Shown: one piece after another, positions 62,014-64,000 of the stretch
Numbering within the stretch: position 1 is the stretch's first letter
Layout: every line of letters begins with the position of its first letter
Assembly (NCBI GenBank): GCA_030652475.1
Contig: JAUSAO010000098.1
Coordinates: 1-64,000 of the forward strand
Source: Gallionella sp.
GTDB taxonomy: Bacteria > Pseudomonadota > Gammaproteobacteria > Burkholderiales > Gallionellaceae
Length of the DNA: 64,000 nt
Direction: 5' to 3'
Notes under the pieces: model-generated
Database searches by the model: none
What the model saw: the letters and a program-made list of their open reading frames with translations, nothing else
What the model was told of the DNA's origin: nothing
Made by a program: the position numbers and the translations under genes

Positions 62014-63102
62014 TTACTGCTTTGCGCCCATCGCCAGTGCGCGCAGCCGACTTTGTTCCAGTTCGGCGGCATCCGGCACGCTCAGCCAGCCTTGCAGATT
62101 GTCCAATACCAGATCGGTCAGCGCGTGTATCCAGTCGTTGCGGTCGTTGAGGCAGGGGATGTAGTGGTATTCGCCGCCGCCTGCATGCTGGAAATCCTCT
62201 TTCCCTTCCATGGCGATTTCTTCCAGCGTTTCCAGACAGTCCGCGACGAACCCGGGGCAGACGACATCCACGCGGGGGATTTTTTGTAATCCCAGCTCCT
62301 TGAGTGTGGCGGTGGTGTAGGGTTTGATCCATTCCGCCTTGCCGAAACGGGACTGGAAACTGACAAGGTATTGTTCCTGCTGCAAGCCCAGCGCCTCGGC
62401 CAGCAATCTGCCCGTCTTGTGGCATTCACAGTGGTAGGGATCGCCCTTGTCCAGCGTGTATTGCGGGACGCCGTGAAAACTCATCAGCAGTTTTTCAGGG
62501 CGGCCATGCCGCACCCAGTAATCGTTGATGTTGGCTGCGAGTGCCTGGATATATGCCGGGTGATCGTGGAAATGCTTAATGGTGCGAATGGCGGGCTGGT
62601 TGCGCATCTGTTGCATGGCGTTGAACACCTGATCAAACACCGGTGCGGTAGAGCTGGCGGCGTATTGCGGAAACAGCGGCACAATCAGGATGCGCTGGCA
62701 ATTCTGTTCCTTGAGTCGGCGTAACGCGTCAGAAATGGACGGGCTGCCGTAAGTCATCGCAAAATCCACCACCAGCGGCGCTTTCGTGCGTACGCCCAGA
62801 TAACCTTTGAGCAGGATCGCCTGTTTCTCGGTGTAGACGCGCAGCGGAGAGCCTTCCGGCAACCAGATGCTGGCATATTTTTCTGCGGATTTCTTCGGGC
62901 GGATATTGAGGATGAGGCCGTTGAGTATCAGCCACCAGATCGCCCTGGGAATTTCCACTACGCGCGGATCACCCAGAAACTGCTTGAGATAAGGGCGCAC
63001 GGCCTGTGCGGTGGGTGCGTCCGGTGTGCCCAGATTGACTAGCAGAATGCCGGTTTTTTGCGGAGTGCCGTGGGTGTAAGCGGGTTCGGTCTGATAGGAC
63101 AT
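62014..63102 (-). CDS. hemH: Ferrochelatase
   Basis: Inserts Fe2+ into protoporphyrin IX, the last step of haem synthesis. The 362-residue chain has [10 protein letters not shown] at the start, the metal-binding histidine in [17 protein letters not shown] and [16 protein letters not shown], plus [17 protein letters not shown] with the catalytic E. ATG 63102 ([12 protein letters not shown]) is the family-like start. Fits the many cytochromes encoded nearby. Confidence 0.95.
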   Translation of the reverse strand: MSYQTEPAYTHGTPQKTGILLVNLGTPDAPTAQAVRPYLKQFLGDPRVVEIPRAIWWLILNGLILNIRPKKSAEKYASIWLPEGSPLRVYTEKQAILLKGYLGVRTKAPLVVDFAMTYGSPSISDALRRLKEQNCQRILIVPLFPQYAASSTAPVFDQVFNAMQQMRNQPAIRTIKHFHDHPAYIQALAANINDYWVRHGRPEKLLMSFHGVPQYTLDKGDPYHCECHKTGRLLAEALGLQQEQYLVSFQSRFGKAEWIKPYTTATLKELGLQKIPRVDVVCPGFVADCLETLEEIAMEGKEDFQHAGGGEYHYIPCLNDRNDWIHALTDLVLDNLQGWLSVPDAAELEQSRLRALAMGAKQ

Positions 63103-63168
63103 AGTGTTCTGTTTCTGGCAGGTTGCGCGGAAAGGATGCATTGTATGGCAGCTTTTGCGGTTTGTAAC

Positions 63169-63194
63169 AACACACCCGCCGAAGCGGGTGTGTT
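63169..63194. terminator. Stable hairpin upstream of hemH
   Basis: AACACACCCGC-CGAA-GCGGGTGTGTT is an 11-bp perfect stem; on the minus strand the loop is TTCG, a very stable tetraloop. There is no long T run, so it may be an attenuator or a weak terminator of the upstream TPR gene. Confidence 0.5.
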
Positions 63195-63240
63195 GGATGT
63201 CAGGCGGATACTATTGCGTCGGCAATTAAATAGTTAATTT

Positions 63241-63360
63241 GTCATTCCCGCGCAGGCGGGAATCCAGCGGAAAAAATCCGCGCAGCGGTTCAAAACCCAA
63301 GCTTTGTTCCGCTTCGCGGGTATCTTTAAATTATCTGGATTCCCGCCTGCGCGGGATAAC
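63241..63360. repeat. GTCATTCCCGCGCAGG repeat
   Basis: GTCATTCCCGCGCAGGCGGG and its inverted copy ending GCCTGCGCGGGATAAC enclose ~65 bp, the same architecture as 4509-4632. The rest of the gap to 63528 shows no gene. Confidence 0.85.
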
Positions 63361-63528
63361 CAGCGACTTGCCAGCTCTTGTACCCTTTAGGGTGTGCTGG
63401 CTTAGTCGAATGGCTAGTTGTCTTATCAATGACGTAGCCTCTTTAATCTGTTGAGTGGCCTAATCTATATCATAGAGCGGGAAATAACGGCTGTTTCAGA
63501 GCGCTTATTCGATGGAAGGAATTAACGG

Positions 63529-64000
63529 CTAGAGCTTCTTCTCGGCTTTTTTGATGCCTTCGTGAATGTCCGCACGGCGGCCGGCATCCGCATCTTCACG
63601 ACCCGGGCGGGCGGGTGCGTTCAATGCTTTCTTGAAATAGTCGAGCGATTTCGCGTATTCGCCGCGCTCCAGCAGAAAGTCCGCATAAAAATAGTTCTGG
63701 TCTATGCCGTTCGGGCTGACTTTGAGCGCACGTTCGAGATACTCGCGCGCCTTGTCAAAATCACCGAAAGAACCGAAACGCGGTACTTTGTAGTACAGGC
63801 TGCCGAGCGAGGTCAGCGCGGAACCCTCCAGCGCATTCGGGTCTATTTTTTCCGCAGCCAGCAGCAGGTCGCGCGCGGCTTTGGCCGTGCCGCCAGCGGA
63901 TAAAAAGCTTTGATACTTGGCTAGCGTGCTGGTGATGATGCCTTCCCAGATTAGCGGTTCGGCGCGTCCCGGATTGTTGGCGCTCACCTGATGTGCCTGT
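63529..64000 (-). CDS. TPR-repeat protein (5' end outside the window)
   Basis: At least 157 residues of a tetratricopeptide-type helical repeat protein. The segments LLLAAEKIDPNALEGSALTS, DFDKAREYLERALKVSPNGI and EYAKSLDYFKKALNAP are successive repeat units. The frame continues past the window edge, so the start is not seen; a GTG at 63987 is unlikely to be it. Ends in a charged tail. Possibly a periplasmic TPR of the TatT type. Confidence 0.8.
   Translation of the reverse strand, partial: QAHQVSANNPGRAEPLIWEGIITSTLAKYQSFLSAGGTAKAARDLLLAAEKIDPNALEGSALTSLGSLYYKVPRFGSFGDFDKAREYLERALKVSPNGIDQNYFYADFLLERGEYAKSLDYFKKALNAPARPGREDADAGRRADIHEGIKKAEKKL

Overview
The window looks like a chromosomal segment of a betaproteobacterium. 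Gene orders such as glyQ-glyS-gmhB-plsC, cyaY/lptM-lysA and dacC-dat-ybeD-lipB-lipA, a RegB/RegA redox two-component pair, and an octaheme tetrathionate-reductase-type cytochrome with a membrane cytochrome b suggest an iron/sulfur-cycle lineage of the Nitrosomonadales or Gallionellaceae type. The family-level placement is inference. No rRNA, tRNA or CRISPR array was found.

Region by region. 1-3.4 kb is an accessory patch: the 3' end of a group II intron lying directly against the 3' part of a DNA adenine methyltransferase gene, a frameshifted small gene, an orphan higA antitoxin with only the last codons of higB left, and a vapBC pair. 3.5-19 kb is mostly housekeeping: glycyl-tRNA synthetase (glyQ, glyS), heptose-phosphate phosphatase, acyltransferase, a YgjP-like metallopeptidase, a large GGDEF/EAL protein, an M29-like protein, a 2OG-Fe(II) oxygenase, frataxin, LptM, lysA, mgtE, mtgA and aroE, then a RAYT transposase bracketed by 31-bp inverted repeats. 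19.6-26 kb holds a zinc-type ABC permease and binding protein (no ATPase), an outer-membrane barrel, a DUF2946-like protein, a TonB-like protein and an RNB-domain ribonuclease.

27-36.7 kb is the dacC-dat-ybeD-lipB-lipA operon on the minus strand, split between lipB and lipA by a ~5.6 kb accessory cassette. The cassette carries an MmeI-like restriction-methylase fusion, a nucleotidyltransferase-like gene overlapping an unrecognised partner gene, a frameshifted DUF2442 gene and a vapBC-type pair whose toxin overlaps the lipA start. 38-46 kb contains an HDOD protein, RegA/RegB with a perfect 18-bp inverted repeat upstream, a PCuAC copper chaperone, a TlpA-like thioredoxin, cytochrome b plus octaheme cytochrome c, a DUF302 protein and an mscS fragment cut off by a MITE-like element. 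46.5-60.4 kb is argB, a HAD phosphatase, DAHP synthase, a histone-H1-like protein, a DUF2145 pair, a CobD-like protein, srkA, a DUF1415 protein, a Rossmann-PAS-GGDEF protein, rsgA, phhB, a cytochrome c, an M48 protease, orn, a universal stress protein and a BFD-like ferredoxin. 60.7-64 kb has a third vapBC pair, a decayed integron-type integrase, hemH and a partial TPR protein.

Two themes stand out. First, several families of short palindromic repeats fill the intergenic spaces and also sit in frame inside protein-coding genes, much like the Rickettsia palindromic elements. The same peptide-encoding element occurs in both DNA methyltransferase genes. Second, the lipB/lipA cassette contains a tightly coupled nucleotidyltransferase-like plus unknown gene pair beside a restriction-modification gene. 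This is the best candidate here for an undescribed defence or toxin-antitoxin system.
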